Of a DNA stretch of 62,793 nt, positions 25,353 through 35,545 are shown piece after piece. The stretch comes from Microbacterium album (GTDB taxonomy: Bacteria > Actinomycetota > Actinomycetes > Actinomycetales > Microbacteriaceae). Under the pieces are notes generated by a model. That model was not told where the DNA came from. It did not search any database and worked only from the letters and a program-made list of their open reading frames with translations. The position numbers and the translations under genes are program-made. The first letter of the stretch is position 1; the number at the start of each line of letters is the position of its first letter. The stretch lies in contig NZ_BMJY01000015.1 in assembly GCF_014643695.1 (NCBI RefSeq), positions 1-62,793 on the forward strand, written 5' to 3'.

Positions 25353-26594
25353 ATGGCCGACACCCCTCAGCGACCCGCGAACACCGCCGTGCGCGCCACC
25401 GGCGGCGTCCGCCAGGTGCGGCCCAAGACGGAGGGATGGCAGCAGCAGAAGGACGCCGAGGGGCGCCCTCTGCTGCAGTTCGCCAGCCCGAAGCGCGGCA
25501 AGCCGCCCGTGCACCTGGCCGACCTGACGCCGGAGCAGCGCGTCGAGAAGGTCACGGAGCTCGGTCTGCCCGGCTTCCGCGCCAAGCAGCTCGAGAAGCA
25601 CTACTTCACCCACTGGACGTCGGATCCCTCCGATATGACGGATCTTCCGGCCGCGGGCCGCGAGGAGCTGGTGGCGGGCGTGCTGCCGAGCCTGCTCACG
25701 GAGGTCCGGCGCCTGCAGACCGACAAGGGCGACACGATCAAGTTTCTGTGGCGACTCCACGACGGCGCGCTCGTCGAGTCGGTGCTCATGCGCTACCCCG
25801 GCCGCATCACGCTGTGCGTGTCGTCGCAGGCGGGGTGCGGCATGAACTGCCCGTTCTGCGCGACCGGCCAGGCGGGGCTGACGCGCAACATGTCGGCGGC
25901 GGAGATCGTCGAGCAGGTCGTGCGCGCCAACGCGCTGATCCGCGCGGGCGGGCTGGGCAGGGCCGAGCACCCGGATGAGCGTGTCACCAACATCGTGTTC
26001 ATGGGCATGGGGGAGCCGCTGGCGAATTACGCGCGCGTCATGCAGGCCGTGCGCGTGATGGTCGACAAGAAGCACGGGCTCGGGATGAGCGCGCGCGGCA
26101 TCACGGTGTCGACCGTGGGGCTCGTCCCCGCGATCCGCAAGCTCGCGGCCGAGGACATCCCGGTCACGTTCGCCCTGTCGCTGCACGCGCCCGACGACGA
26201 GCTGCGCGACGAGCTCATCCCGGTCAACTCCCGCTGGAAGGTGGATGAGGCCCTGGACGCCGCGCGCGAGTACTTCGACAGGACGGGACGGCGCGTGTCG
26301 ATCGAGTACGCGCTCATCCGCGACATGAACGACCACCCGTGGCGCGCGGATCTGCTCGCCGAGAAGCTGAACGCCCGAGGCCGCGGCTGGGTGCACGTCA
26401 ATCCGATCCCGCTCAACCCGACGCCCGGCTCGGTGTGGGACGCCTCGGAGCGCTCCGTGCAGCAGGAGTTCGTGCGTCGCCTCAACGACGCCGGGGTGCC
26501 CACCACGATCCGCGACACCCGGGGCAAGGAGATCGACGGCGCCTGCGGCCAGCTCGTCGCGACGGAAGAGGACCAGGAGGCGGCCGCCCGCTGA
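25353..26594 (+). CDS. rlmN: 23S rRNA (adenine2503-C2)-methyltransferase RlmN
   Basis: 413 residues. Radical-SAM motif CxxxCxxC at C162, C166 and C169 within [19 protein letters not shown], followed by [11 protein letters not shown] (SAM binding) and a C-terminal [15 protein letters not shown] that holds the catalytic Cys of RlmN. It methylates A2503 of 23S rRNA and A37 of some tRNAs in the cytoplasm. The N-terminus is 20-30 residues longer than usual and Gln/Lys-rich. TAGCCT sits six bases before the ATG; the GGAGG between is too close to serve as a ribosome site, so the message is probably leaderless. It diverges from the HTH-GHKL-STAS gene. Confidence 0.95.
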   Translation: MADTPQRPANTAVRATGGVRQVRPKTEGWQQQKDAEGRPLLQFASPKRGKPPVHLADLTPEQRVEKVTELGLPGFRAKQLEKHYFTHWTSDPSDMTDLPAAGREELVAGVLPSLLTEVRRLQTDKGDTIKFLWRLHDGALVESVLMRYPGRITLCVSSQAGCGMNCPFCATGQAGLTRNMSAAEIVEQVVRANALIRAGGLGRAEHPDERVTNIVFMGMGEPLANYARVMQAVRVMVDKKHGLGMSARGITVSTVGLVPAIRKLAAEDIPVTFALSLHAPDDELRDELIPVNSRWKVDEALDAAREYFDRTGRRVSIEYALIRDMNDHPWRADLLAEKLNARGRGWVHVNPIPLNPTPGSVWDASERSVQQEFVRRLNDAGVPTTIRDTRGKEIDGACGQLVATEEDQEAAAR

Positions 26595-26638
26595 TCCTCC
26601 GGCGGGAGCGTCCAGGGATCCCCTGGCATGATCTATTC

Positions 26639-27550
26639 GTGACTCCTGCCCGTACGCCCGTGCTGTTGCGCGCGATCTACGGGCTCTTCGGGGCGGCGGC
26701 CCTGGCGCTGTGCGTGTTCATGCTCGTGTTCTTCACGCGCTGGCTGGTCTCGCTCGCGCCGGTCGCGGGCTTCCTCGCGGAGTATCCGGGCGCCGCGCCC
26801 ATGCCCGCCGGTTCGGGCGTGGGCATCCCCGCGTGGCTGTCGTGGACGCATTTCCTCAACGCGTTCTTCCTCTTGCTCATCATCCGCTCCGGCGTCCGGA
26901 TCCGCGGCGAGAAGTCGCCGAGCGGGCTGTGGACCTCGCGTCGCGTGAAGAAGCGCCGGATGAGCCTCACGATGTGGTTCCACGTCGCGGTCGACGTGCT
27001 GTGGATGCTCAACGGGCTCGTCTTCGTCGTGCTGCTGTTCGCGACCGGGCACTGGGTGCGCATCGTGCCGACGAGCTGGGAGGTCTTCCCCCACGCCCTG
27101 TCGGCGTTGATCCAGTACGTGTCGCTCGACTGGCCGACCCACAGCGGATGGACCGGGTACAACGCGTTGCAGCAGCTGTCCTACTTCGCGATCGTCTTCG
27201 TCGCCTCGCCGCTGGCGATCCTGACCGGTGCGCGCCTGAGCGCGTTCTGGCCGCGCGGCGCAGACCGCCTGAACCGGCTCTATCCGCTGGACCTCGCCAA
27301 GGCCGTGCACTACCCGGTCATGCTGTTCTTCGCGGGCTTCGCCGTCGTCCACGTCGGGCTCGTGTTCGCGACGGGCGCGCTGCGCAACCTCAACGCGATG
27401 TACGCCGGCCAGGACGCCGTGAACTGGACGGGATTCTGGATCTTCACGGTCTCGGTCCTGGCGATGGCGGGCGGGTGGGTCGCCGCGCGCGACCGCGTGA
27501 TCGCCCCCATCGCGAGGCTGTTCGGCGACGTGCGGATGCGCGGTCGGTGA
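26639..27550 (+). CDS. Cytochrome b/b561-type di-haem membrane protein
   Basis: 303 residues with four to five membrane helices. Helix-embedded His residues suitable as haem ligands occur in SWTHFLNAFFLL, TMWFHVAVDVLW, KAVHYPVMLFF and FAVVHVGLVFATG, the pattern of cytochrome b561 or formate dehydrogenase gamma-like proteins. It probably moves electrons between a membrane quinone pool and an unknown partner; no catalytic subunit is adjacent. The GTG at 26639 has CATGAT six bases upstream. It lies 44 bases after rlmN with no obvious functional link. Confidence 0.75.
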   Translation: MTPARTPVLLRAIYGLFGAAALALCVFMLVFFTRWLVSLAPVAGFLAEYPGAAPMPAGSGVGIPAWLSWTHFLNAFFLLLIIRSGVRIRGEKSPSGLWTSRRVKKRRMSLTMWFHVAVDVLWMLNGLVFVVLLFATGHWVRIVPTSWEVFPHALSALIQYVSLDWPTHSGWTGYNALQQLSYFAIVFVASPLAILTGARLSAFWPRGADRLNRLYPLDLAKAVHYPVMLFFAGFAVVHVGLVFATGALRNLNAMYAGQDAVNWTGFWIFTVSVLAMAGGWVAARDRVIAPIARLFGDVRMRGR

Positions 27551-27593
27551 GCGGGCCGTCCGACACGGCGACGCGGTCGCGGGCGTTGACGAC

Positions 27594-28715
27594 CTAAGCC
27601 GCCGGGGCGGCCGTGAGCGAGCGGATCGTCTCGCTGCCCTCGGCGAGCATGCGATAGACGCGCTCGTAACCCGCGGCCATGACCGGCAGGTCGAATCGCT
27701 GCTCGGCATCGCGTCGGCACGCCGCCGGATCGAGCTCACAGACCCGTGTCACGGCGTCTGCGAGCGCGTCGACCCCTTCCACCACGAACCCCGTCTCGCC
27801 GTGCCGGACGACCTCCGGCACGCTGCCCCGCGGGGTCGCGACGACCGGCGTGCCGCACGCCAGCGCCTCGGCCATGACCATGCCGAACGGCTCGTGCCAC
27901 TGGATCGGGAAGAGCAGGCACGACGCGAGCGCGAACAGCTCGCGCTTGAGCTGGGAGTCCGCCTCGCCGATGTACTCGGCGTCGGGTCCCAGCAGGGGAC
28001 GGACGTCACGGTCGAAATACTCCTTCTCGGCGGCCTCGGAGAGCTTGCCCGCGAGCAGGATGCGCCGTCCCGCGCGACGCGCCGCCTCGATGGCGATGTG
28101 GGCGCCCTTGTCGGGGCTGAACCGCCCGATCCACAGCACCGTGTCGCTCTTGTCCGCTCGGAACGGGAAGCTCGGCACGTCGATCGCGTTGTGGACGGTG
28201 CCGACCCAGTTGAGGTCGGGCGCGTGCCGACGCTGCGCGTGGGAGATCGCCACCAGGTCGACGGAGGACCCGAGGCGACGGTAGTAGTCGCCGTTGTCGC
28301 CCCCGACGGGCCCGTGCATGGTGACGACGGTCGGGATGGCGCGGCCGCGCGCCAGCAGGGGACCCGCGGCCGAGTTGTCGTGCACGACGTCCAGATCGAG
28401 GCCGTCGAGGGCCCGCGCCGCCTCCGCGGCGAGCACGAGCTCGGGCATCACGCTCGACCCGAGCAGGTGCGACGGTGGCTCCTCGTAGACCCGGACGTGA
28501 CGCTGCGCCCGCGTGCGGGGCGTGCCCGACGCGACGAGCGTGACCTCGTGACCGCGGGCGACGAGCTGATCGACGAGCGTCGCGACGACCGCCTCCGTGC
28601 CGCCGTAGCCGCGCGGCGGGAGCTCGTACCAGGGCGGGGCGACCATGCCGATCCGCAACGGCCGATCGGCTCCGTCGCCCCGCGGGACGTCCTCTCGTTC
28701 GACGATGAGCGACAT
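27594..28715 (-). CDS. Glycosyltransferase family 4
   Basis: 373 residues. GT-B fold with the N-terminal glycine-rich loop in YGGTEAVVATLVDQLVARGHEVTL. The donor-site motif is EPFGMVMAEALACGTPVVATPRGSVPEVV, carrying the ExFGxxxxE signature of GT4 retaining enzymes. WIGRFSPDKGAHIAIEAARRAGR is the typical linker to the second domain. Donor and acceptor cannot be deduced. GGAGGAGGAG precedes the ATG. It diverges from the glycogen-debranching-like gene and HspR-like regulator, a neighbourhood suggesting storage- or stress-carbohydrate metabolism. Confidence 0.88.
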   Translation of the reverse strand: MSLIVEREDVPRGDGADRPLRIGMVAPPWYELPPRGYGGTEAVVATLVDQLVARGHEVTLVASGTPRTRAQRHVRVYEEPPSHLLGSSVMPELVLAAEAARALDGLDLDVVHDNSAAGPLLARGRAIPTVVTMHGPVGGDNGDYYRRLGSSVDLVAISHAQRRHAPDLNWVGTVHNAIDVPSFPFRADKSDTVLWIGRFSPDKGAHIAIEAARRAGRRILLAGKLSEAAEKEYFDRDVRPLLGPDAEYIGEADSQLKRELFALASCLLFPIQWHEPFGMVMAEALACGTPVVATPRGSVPEVVRHGETGFVVEGVDALADAVTRVCELDPAACRRDAEQRFDLPVMAAGYERVYRMLAEGSETIRSLTAAPAA

Positions 28716-28789
28716 GCGCGTATCTCCTCCTCCAGTGGGCGCGTGGTGCGGGCAAAGGGGTGAAGCGGGGCTCGCCGTCGAGCCGACCG

Positions 28790-28819
28790 TTGTCAGGCTA
28801 AGGGGAGAAAACCTACAAT
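28790..28819 (+). promoter_or_regulatory. Promoter of the debranching-enzyme/HspR-like operon
   Basis: TTGTCA (28790-28795), an 18-base spacer and TACAAT (28814-28819), giving a leader of about 50 bases before the GTG at 28875 with its GAGAGGAG ribosome site. CCTACA recurs 23 bases apart (28812 and 28835) flanking the start point, a possible regulator site. Confidence 0.6.
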
Positions 28820-28874
28820 CGCAACTGCATGTTTCCTACACCTTGAAAGGCGCCGACGCCGGAGAGGAGAAGCC

Positions 28875-31106
28875 GTGACCGACCTGACCACCCGCCCCGC
28901 GTCGGGGGAGCGTGAGCCCTCGCCCCCGTCGGTCTCAGACCGCCCGGAGTCCGCGGGCGGGTCCATCGAGGACGATCGCACCCGACCGCGCGGGATCGCT
29001 CCCGTGCTGCAGCCGCAGGCATCGGTCACGCTCGTCGAGGGCTCGTCCTTCTGCGTCTCCCGGACGAACGGGGACATGCTCCCCACGCACGGTGACGGGC
29101 TGTTCGTCCAGGACACGCGCGTCCTTTCGCGCTGGCAGCTGCGCATCGACGGCGACGAGGTGGAGCCGCTCAGCGCTCTGCCCGCCGAGCCGTACGAGAG
29201 CCGTTTCGTCGGGCGCATCCCCGCCCGGCAGGGGGCCATCGAGCCCACGGTGATCGTGGAGCGGCACCGCCTGGTCGGCCGGGGCATGCGCGAGGACATC
29301 ACGCTCACGAACTACGGCGCCGAGGCGGCGGGCCTGGATGTCGTGCTTCACGTGGACGCGGACTTCGCCGACCTGTTCGAGGTCAAGGAGCGCCGTCCCG
29401 TCCGCGCGCTGCGCGTGACCTCGTCCTACGACGCCGAGGGGCTGCACTTCGGCATGGGTCAGGACGCGCGGACGGACCCCGGCGGACGTGCGGACGGCTC
29501 GGACGCGCGCGGCGTGCGGGTGTCGGCGCCCGGCGCGCAGGCCGTGCCCGGCGCGCTGCTGTTTCGGGCGGTCGTGCCCGCCGGAGAGTCGTGGAGCGCG
29601 AGCGTCGAGGTGCTGCCGGCCGTGGCGGGCAGCGAGCTGGCGGCGTCCTTCCCTCTCGACCGCCCGCTCGAGGCCACGGAGCCGGCGCGCCGCATGCGGG
29701 GATGGCGCGACGCCGCGCCCACGATCGCCGTGGGGAACACCGTGCTCGCGGGTGCCCTCAGCACGAGCGAGCGCGATCTCGGCGCACTGCGGATCGTGGA
29801 CCCGGAGCATCCGGACGAGGACGTGGTCGCGGCCGGGGCGCCGTGGTTCATGGCTCTGTTCGGTCGAGACTCCCTGCTGACGAGCTCGATGATGATGCCC
29901 TTCGCGCCCGGCCTGGCGCTCGGCACGCTGCGCACGCTCGCGCGCCTGCAGGGCACGCGGGATGACCCCATGACGGAGGAGCAGCCGGGCCGCATCCTGC
30001 ACGAGGTGCGGCTCGGCGCCGACCTGTCGCTCGCGCTGGGCGGGGACCGCGTGTACTACGGCTCGATCGACTCCACGCCGCTGTTCGTGATGCTCGTCGG
30101 GCAGGCGCTGCGCTGGGGCGTGCCGCATGAGGAGATCGCCGAGCTGAAGCCCGCCGTCGACCGCGCGATCGCGTGGATCGAGAGCTGCGGCGACCGCGAC
30201 GGAGACGGCTTCGTCGAGTACCGCCGCGGAACCGACCGGGGGCTGGCGAACCAGGGCTGGAAGGACAGCTCCGATTCGATCGCGCACCGGGACGGGCACG
30301 ACGCCGAGGCGCCCATCGCGCTCGCCGAGGTGCAGGGCTACTGCTATGCGGCGTATCTCGCCGCGGCCGAGCTCGAGGACGCGATCGGGGACGCGGGGCG
30401 CGCGGCGATGCTGCGCGAGCGCGCGGGCACGCTGCGCCGGCGATTCCACGAGGCGTTCTGGATGCCCGACGACGGCTTCTACGCGCTCGCGCTCGACGCG
30501 CGGAAGGAACCGCTGCGGGTGCTCGCGTCCAACGTGGGGCACTGCCTGTGGTCGGGCATCGTCCCGGAGGAGTTCGCGGACCGCGTGATCGACCGCTTCC
30601 TGCAGCCGGACCTCTTCACGGGTTTCGGCATCCGCACGCTCTCCGCGCAGTCGCGGCGTTTCAACCCGGCGAGCTACCACAACGGATCGGTCTGGCCGCA
30701 CGACACGGTGCTCACGGCGGCCGGCATGGCGCGCTACGGGCGCCGCGACGCCGCCATGCAGGTCGCGGCCGGCCTCCTCGACGCGCTCGAGGCGTTCGGC
30801 GGGCGTCTTCCCGAGCTGTTCTGCGGATTCGACCGCGACGACAAGCCCGTGCCGATCCCGTACCCGACCTCGTGCTCGCCGCAGGCGTGGGCCGCCGCCA
30901 CGCCGTTCGAGATCCTGCGGATCGGGCTCGGCCTCGAGGCCGATGCGCCTGCGGGCGTCTTCCGTGCATGCGCCGTCCCGCCCGCCCTCGGCCGCGTCGA
31001 GTTGACGGGCCTGCCCCTCGCGGGGCGCCGCGTGGACATCGTCGCGGATGAGAAGGGCGTCACGGTCACGGGCCTTCCCGAGGAGCTGGTGGCCCGGTCC
31101 TGCTGA
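28875..31106 (+). CDS. Glycogen debranching-type (amylo-alpha-1,6-glucosidase-like) enzyme
   Basis: 743 residues. The N-terminal domain (about 45-260) is the beta-rich GDE_N_bis type, with VTLVEGSSFCVSRTNGDM and GLFVQDTRVLSRWQL. The C-terminal (alpha/alpha)6 domain contains FGRDSLLTSSMMMPFAPGLALGTLR, NQGWKDSSDSI, EVQGYCYAAYLAA and YHNGSVWPHDTVL, with acidic catalytic candidates Asp and Glu in these blocks. Related enzymes hydrolyse alpha-1,6 branches or other alpha-glucosides in the cytoplasm; no signal peptide is seen. The disordered first 40 residues are poorly conserved. It starts an operon with an HspR-like regulator nine bases or more downstream. Confidence 0.82.
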   Translation: MTDLTTRPASGEREPSPPSVSDRPESAGGSIEDDRTRPRGIAPVLQPQASVTLVEGSSFCVSRTNGDMLPTHGDGLFVQDTRVLSRWQLRIDGDEVEPLSALPAEPYESRFVGRIPARQGAIEPTVIVERHRLVGRGMREDITLTNYGAEAAGLDVVLHVDADFADLFEVKERRPVRALRVTSSYDAEGLHFGMGQDARTDPGGRADGSDARGVRVSAPGAQAVPGALLFRAVVPAGESWSASVEVLPAVAGSELAASFPLDRPLEATEPARRMRGWRDAAPTIAVGNTVLAGALSTSERDLGALRIVDPEHPDEDVVAAGAPWFMALFGRDSLLTSSMMMPFAPGLALGTLRTLARLQGTRDDPMTEEQPGRILHEVRLGADLSLALGGDRVYYGSIDSTPLFVMLVGQALRWGVPHEEIAELKPAVDRAIAWIESCGDRDGDGFVEYRRGTDRGLANQGWKDSSDSIAHRDGHDAEAPIALAEVQGYCYAAYLAAAELEDAIGDAGRAAMLRERAGTLRRRFHEAFWMPDDGFYALALDARKEPLRVLASNVGHCLWSGIVPEEFADRVIDRFLQPDLFTGFGIRTLSAQSRRFNPASYHNGSVWPHDTVLTAAGMARYGRRDAAMQVAAGLLDALEAFGGRLPELFCGFDRDDKPVPIPYPTSCSPQAWAAATPFEILRIGLGLEADAPAGVFRACAVPPALGRVELTGLPLAGRRVDIVADEKGVTVTGLPEELVARSC

Positions 31107-31165
31107 CCGGGGATGTGGGCTCTGTGGACCCGTCGTACCATGGGGATCCGGATGGGAACGCGGTC

Positions 31166-31537
31166 ATGACGATGGAACAGGGCACGCAGACAAGGGACGC
31201 GCAGCGGGGCGCCGAGGATCTCTCGCCGCTGCAGGACGCCGACGCGCCCTTCTACACCATCGGCCAGGTCTCGGCGATCCTCGGGATCCCGCAGGCCGCG
31301 CTGCGCCGTCTCGACGACCAGGACATCGTGTCGCCGGAGCGGTCCGAGGGCGGGCAGCGGCGCTACTCGCGGCAGGAGGTCGAGCGGCTGCGGGAGGTGC
31401 TGACGCTCACGGACGAGGGGGTCACGCTGCCCGGCGTGCGCAAGGTGCTCGCGCTGCGCCGGCAGGTCGAGTCGCTGGAGGAGGAGCTCGCCGACCTCCG
31501 CGGGCGCGGCGCGGACGATCGAGCCGGATCGGACTGA
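31166..31537 (+). CDS. HspR-like MerR-family regulator
   Basis: 123 residues from ATG 31166. An in-frame GTG at 31115 would add 17 residues of no resemblance to the family. The helix-turn-helix is YTIGQVSAILGIPQAALRRL, followed by the wing EGGQRRYSRQEVERLREVLTL, then TDEGVTLPGVRKVLALRRQVESLEEEL, a coiled coil for dimerisation. This arrangement matches HspR, the repressor of chaperone genes, but no dnaK operon is present here. It may instead control the debranching enzyme or the glycosyltransferase. No HAIR element (CTTGAG-type inverted repeat) was seen nearby, which argues against classical HspR targeting. Confidence 0.75.
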   Translation: MTMEQGTQTRDAQRGAEDLSPLQDADAPFYTIGQVSAILGIPQAALRRLDDQDIVSPERSEGGQRRYSRQEVERLREVLTLTDEGVTLPGVRKVLALRRQVESLEEELADLRGRGADDRAGSD

Positions 31538-31587
31538 TCCGAGGCGCGGATCCCGTTGGTCCCCCTGCGCCCGCCCCCGACGCATGC

Positions 31588-31624
31588 GAGAAGGCCCCGC
31601 CGCGTTGCGCGACGAGGCCCTCTC
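31588..31624. terminator. Bidirectional terminator between the HspR-like and nucleotidase genes
   Basis: GAGAAGGCC...GGCCCTCTC outer arms pair with one mismatch, and an inner CGCG/CGCG stem surrounds a TTG loop. It lies between two convergent stops and could serve both. Confidence 0.7.
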
Positions 31625-31638
31625 GGCTGGGTGCGGCG

Positions 31639-34600
31639 TCAGGCGATCGAGCGCTGGCGGCGACGGAGCACCTGCAGCAGGCCGCCGGCGACGAGCAGCG
31701 TCGCGCCCGCGAAGGCGATCCCCAGCGGCAGCTGGGCGGCGCCGGTGGCGGCGAGGCGGTCGGCCGGGATGCTGATCTCGGTCCAGCCGATGATGTTGCC
31801 CTCGGCGTCGTAGACCGCGATGCGGTGGTCACCGGTGACGCCCGCCGGCAGGGTCACCGTGATGGTGCCCTCCTCGGTCACGACGTGCGCCCCCAGGTAC
31901 ACCGGCTCGGAGAACAGCCACGCGTAGACGGTCTGCCCCGCGTAGGCGCTGCCCACGTAGACGGTGACCTGCTGGCCCGACACGGAGCGGATGTCCGCGG
32001 CGCCGCGGTTGCTGTCGTCCAGGAGCCGCGGGTCCGGCGTGCCACCCGTGGTCGGCAGCGCGCCCGGGTCCTGCGGCGCAGGGTCCTGTCCGCCCGGCGC
32101 CGGAGGCGGCGTCGGACCACCCGGCTCGCCCGGCTGGCCCGGGTCGACCGGGCCGGGCTCACCGTCAGCGGCCACCGCGCGGCCCAGCGGGGCCGGCTCG
32201 ACGACCGGGTGCGCCTGGAAGTAGCGCACGGTCGCCTCGAGGTCGACCTGGCCGGTGTCGGTGCGGGTCGCCTGCGCGAAGGTGAAGAAGTTGTCTCCAC
32301 CGGCCGCGAGGAACGAGTTCGTCACGACGACGATCTCGTCGGTCGGCGCGATCTCCTCGCCGTTCAGGGTCATCGACACGATCCGCTGGTTACGCGGGGC
32401 GCTCGCGTCGTAGACGTAGCTGAAGCCCTCCGAGACGCCGAGGTGCAGGTAGGCGCGGGCGGCGCCGTCGGGCTGCCACTGCTCCTCGAGGATCTGCTTG
32501 ATCTGCGCGCCCGTGAGCGGCAGCGTCATGAGCGTGTTGGCGAAGGGCTGGACCGTGGCGACGTCGCGGTAGGTGATGTCGCCGTCGGGACCGGGGTGCA
32601 GGTCCGCCCGGATCCCGCCGGGGTTCATGAGCGCAAGCTGCGCAGGCGTGCCGGCGTAGCTCTCGTTCGACGTCGCCCACAGGTAGATGTCCGCGAGCAG
32701 GTTGCCGAGCGTCGACTCGGCGCCGCGGTCCTCGGTCCCGGTCGGGGTGGTCGCGCGCGTGATGCTCTCGGTGATCTTGCCGATCACGACCGCACCCTCG
32801 ACGTCGGCGATCGCCACGGCATCCGCGACGATCTGGGCGACCTCGGGGTCCGCCGGGTAGGCGGCGGCGCCCTCGACCACGAGCGGCAGCAGGTCGGCGC
32901 TGATCGAGACCAGCTCACCGGTGCTCCGGTCGGCCACGATGTCGAGCTGGCCCAGCGTGGTGCCGTACTGGTGCGCCTGGATGACCGGGCGCTCGACCCC
33001 GTCGGGACCGGCGATGTCGCACGCGTAGCGCTGGTGCGTGTGGCCCGACACGATCGCGTCGATGTCGGCCGAGGCCTCGCGGATCAGCGTGCCGTAGTCG
33101 CTCGCGTCGGCGGCGACGGCCGTGCAGTTCGCCGCGGCCGAGCCCTCGTGCACGAGCAGCACGATGATGTCCGCCAGTCCCTCCGAGGTGATCTCGTCCG
33201 CCGCGCGGTCGGCCGCCTCGAGCATGTCGCCGAACTCGATCTCGCTGATGCCAGCGGGGCTCACCAGGGTGCCCGTGCTGGGCGTGACCAGCCCGATGAA
33301 CGCGATGTCGACGCCGCCGACCTCGCGCACGGCGTACTCCGGCAGGGCCGGGTCCGTCGTGCCCTTCCAGTAGACGTTCGCGCCCAGGTTGAAGTCGGGG
33401 CTGCCGAAGCTCTCCGTGACGCGGCCCGTCAGGTCGTCCCAGCCCTGGTCGAACTCGTGGTTGCCCACGGCGCCGAGCTCAAGCCCCGCGGCGACGAGCG
33501 CCTCGATCGTGGGCTCGTCCTGCGAGATGAAGCTCGTGAACGTCGACGCACCGATGTTGTCGCCCGAGTGCACGAAGATCGTGTTCGGGTTCTCCTCGCG
33601 CAGCTGCTTGACGGCACCCGCTAGCACCGCGGCACCCGCCTCGCCGCTGCCGAGGTTCTGCTCCAGGCGGCCGTGGAAGTCGTTGATCGTCAGGACCTGG
33701 AGGTTGACGAGCCGGTCCTCGATCGCGAACAGCGTCGTCGTGCCCGACACCTCGTTGCCCACTGCGAGCAGCGGCTCACCGGTCGGGGACTGCGCGGCGG
33801 GGATGAATGCCACGCCCTCCGGCCCGAGGTCGCCCGCGGCCGAGAGGGTCGCGGGGTCGTTCAGGTCGCCCCGGACCGAGAAGTCGCGGTTGTTGACGTA
33901 CGTGACGTACTGGGCGTCGCGCGGGTCGGTGATGTCGTAGACGATGATGCCGCCCACGCGCTCGAAGCCGATGAACGCGTAGGTGCGGTCGCCGACCTTG
34001 CCGATCGCCAGGTTCTCGGGCTCGGGGCCCTTGTCGTCGCTGCGGCCCTCGAGGTTCGCCTCGGTGTGGTTCGAGTTGAAGTACTCGGGCGCGACCTCGA
34101 GCAGGATCTCCTCGAACTGCGAGCCGGAGTCGAAGACCTGCTCGCCATCGGCGGTCCAGATCGAGAACGAGCGGGAGCCGAACGCGTACAGCTCCTCGTA
34201 GCAGCCGCGCTCGGCGTCGAAGCCGTTCTCGATCGTGACGTTGAGGCGGCCGAGGTGAGCGTTGCCCAGGTACGGCGCGAGCGGGCTGTCGTCGCAGACG
34301 GGACCGTGGCCGTTGCGCGCGATGCTGCCGACGCGGGTGGCCTCGGCGTAGTCGCCCCACTCGCGGGCGTCGCCCTCGTTCGCGGTGACGAGGTAGGTGG
34401 CGCCCTCGACCTCGTACGACTCGATGCCGTCGGGCATGTAGATGCCGAACAGGCCCTCGTACGTGCGCAGCTCTGCGCGGTCGTCGCGGTCGGACGGGTC
34501 GAGCGGGATCTCGCCGTGGTCCTGGAAGCCGAGCGGCCAGATGTCCGTCACCGTGGCCGTGGGCAGGTCCACGACCGCGACGGCGTTCGCCTCCTGCAGC

Positions 34601-35382
34601 ACGGCGTACGCGGTCGTCCCCGACACGGTCACGTACTCGGGCTCGAGGTTGCGCGACACGGGACGGTCGTCGTGCGGCGTCGGACCGAAGACGCGCACGT
34701 CGGGGTGGAGCGTGAGGTCCCCGTCCTCCTCGAAGGCGTGGAAGTCGGCGATGCGCACGTCGTCCTGCGCGGGCGCGGCCAGCGTGCCGACGGCGGGGAG
34801 GGACACGACGCCGATCGATCCCTCGGGGTCCCGCGTGAAGTCCTCCGACGGCTCGCCCTCGTTGGCGACCACGGCGTACGCGCCGTCGGGGGAGAAGGTG
34901 ACCATGTCGGGCAGCGCGCCGACCTCGACCTGACCGAGCACGGTGGCGGTCTCCGTCGTGGCGTCGAAGAAGAGCAGGTGCCCGTTGGCGGTCTTGTTCT
35001 CGTTCTCGAACGCGATGACGCCGAGCCCGTCCTCGCGCACGGCGACGGAGTTCGCCACGCCCTCGGAGGTGATCTTGTACAGCTCGGTCATCTCGGCGGA
35101 CTCGCCGATGCCGAGCACCGTCACGGCACCCTCCTGCGCGTTGACGACGAAGAGGCGGTTGCCGTGGAACGCGACGATCTCCGCCGCGGACTCGTCGAAG
35201 ACGCCCGTCTCGAACGTGCTGATGGGCGTGAGCGAGAGGCGTGCGTCCGCGTCCGCCGAGTGCTGGATGGGCTCCGGCACGATCGCCGCGCTCGCGGCGG
35301 TGACGGGTACGACGGCCAGAGCGCACGCTGTGGCCGCGGCGGCCACGGCGCCCGTGGCGCGCCGGAAGAAGGATGAAGGCAT
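31639..35382 (-). CDS. Secreted, wall-anchored choice-of-anchor I / 5'-nucleotidase fusion
   Basis: 1247 residues. A signal peptide ([18 protein letters not shown]...ASA) is followed by a beta-propeller-like choice-of-anchor I region (about 40-520). Next comes a complete metallophosphatase/5'-nucleotidase: NDFHGRL near 566, [15 protein letters not shown] near 638, SGHTHQR near 779 and the C-terminal substrate domain with [10 protein letters not shown] Pro/Gly-rich linker contains an LPTTG. The protein ends with an Ig-like segment, LAATG near residue 1211, a hydrophobic stretch and RRRQRS. LAxTG is the class E sortase signal of actinobacteria. It probably hydrolyses extracellular nucleotides or phosphoesters at the cell surface. 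The ATG at 35382 follows AGAGGA. Confidence 0.88.
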   Translation of the reverse strand: MPSSFFRRATGAVAAAATACALAVVPVTAASAAIVPEPIQHSADADARLSLTPISTFETGVFDESAAEIVAFHGNRLFVVNAQEGAVTVLGIGESAEMTELYKITSEGVANSVAVREDGLGVIAFENENKTANGHLLFFDATTETATVLGQVEVGALPDMVTFSPDGAYAVVANEGEPSEDFTRDPEGSIGVVSLPAVGTLAAPAQDDVRIADFHAFEEDGDLTLHPDVRVFGPTPHDDRPVSRNLEPEYVTVSGTTAYAVLQEANAVAVVDLPTATVTDIWPLGFQDHGEIPLDPSDRDDRAELRTYEGLFGIYMPDGIESYEVEGATYLVTANEGDAREWGDYAEATRVGSIARNGHGPVCDDSPLAPYLGNAHLGRLNVTIENGFDAERGCYEELYAFGSRSFSIWTADGEQVFDSGSQFEEILLEVAPEYFNSNHTEANLEGRSDDKGPEPENLAIGKVGDRTYAFIGFERVGGIIVYDITDPRDAQYVTYVNNRDFSVRGDLNDPATLSAAGDLGPEGVAFIPAAQSPTGEPLLAVGNEVSGTTTLFAIEDRLVNLQVLTINDFHGRLEQNLGSGEAGAAVLAGAVKQLREENPNTIFVHSGDNIGASTFTSFISQDEPTIEALVAAGLELGAVGNHEFDQGWDDLTGRVTESFGSPDFNLGANVYWKGTTDPALPEYAVREVGGVDIAFIGLVTPSTGTLVSPAGISEIEFGDMLEAADRAADEITSEGLADIIVLLVHEGSAAANCTAVAADASDYGTLIREASADIDAIVSGHTHQRYACDIAGPDGVERPVIQAHQYGTTLGQLDIVADRSTGELVSISADLLPLVVEGAAAYPADPEVAQIVADAVAIADVEGAVVIGKITESITRATTPTGTEDRGAESTLGNLLADIYLWATSNESYAGTPAQLALMNPGGIRADLHPGPDGDITYRDVATVQPFANTLMTLPLTGAQIKQILEEQWQPDGAARAYLHLGVSEGFSYVYDASAPRNQRIVSMTLNGEEIAPTDEIVVVTNSFLAAGGDNFFTFAQATRTDTGQVDLEATVRYFQAHPVVEPAPLGRAVAADGEPGPVDPGQPGEPGGPTPPPAPGGQDPAPQDPGALPTTGGTPDPRLLDDSNRGAADIRSVSGQQVTVYVGSAYAGQTVYAWLFSEPVYLGAHVVTEEGTITVTLPAGVTGDHRIAVYDAEGNIIGWTEISIPADRLAATGAAQLPLGIAFAGATLLVAGGLLQVLRRRQRSIA

Positions 35383-35493
35383 CACTGTCCTCTGTTCGGT
35401 CGGGGGTAGGGTCGGACCCGAGTGGCGGGCCACACCCTCGGTCCTAGCGGTGCAAGGTGTCGAGCGGGTGAACAGATGGAAGAATCTGGGGAC

Positions 35494-35511
35494 GGCGGAG
35501 GTCGATCCGCC
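35494..35511. promoter_or_regulatory. Inverted repeat upstream of the enoyl-CoA hydratase
   Basis: GGCGGA-N6-TCCGCC, 35 bases before the ATG at 35546. The same half-sites occur with a three-base spacer at 7145-7159 before the other crotonase-family gene. The spacer difference makes a shared regulator only a weak suggestion. Confidence 0.3.
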
Positions 35512-35545
35512 TCGGCGAGCGGACGAGAGGCGAGGTGCTGAGCGC

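Noticed and set aside
28800..28875. HspR operator (HAIR element) before the debranching gene
   Set aside because: Only a partial CTTGAA occurs; the inverted half is absent, so a classical HspR site is not supported.
32050..32075. LPTTG as the main sortase signal
   Set aside because: No hydrophobic segment or basic tail follows it; the LAATG near the C-terminus has both.
33340..33380. Possible frameshift or missing metal ligand in the nucleotidase
   Set aside because: All metallophosphatase motifs (DFHG, GDN, GNHE, GHTH) are present in one frame.
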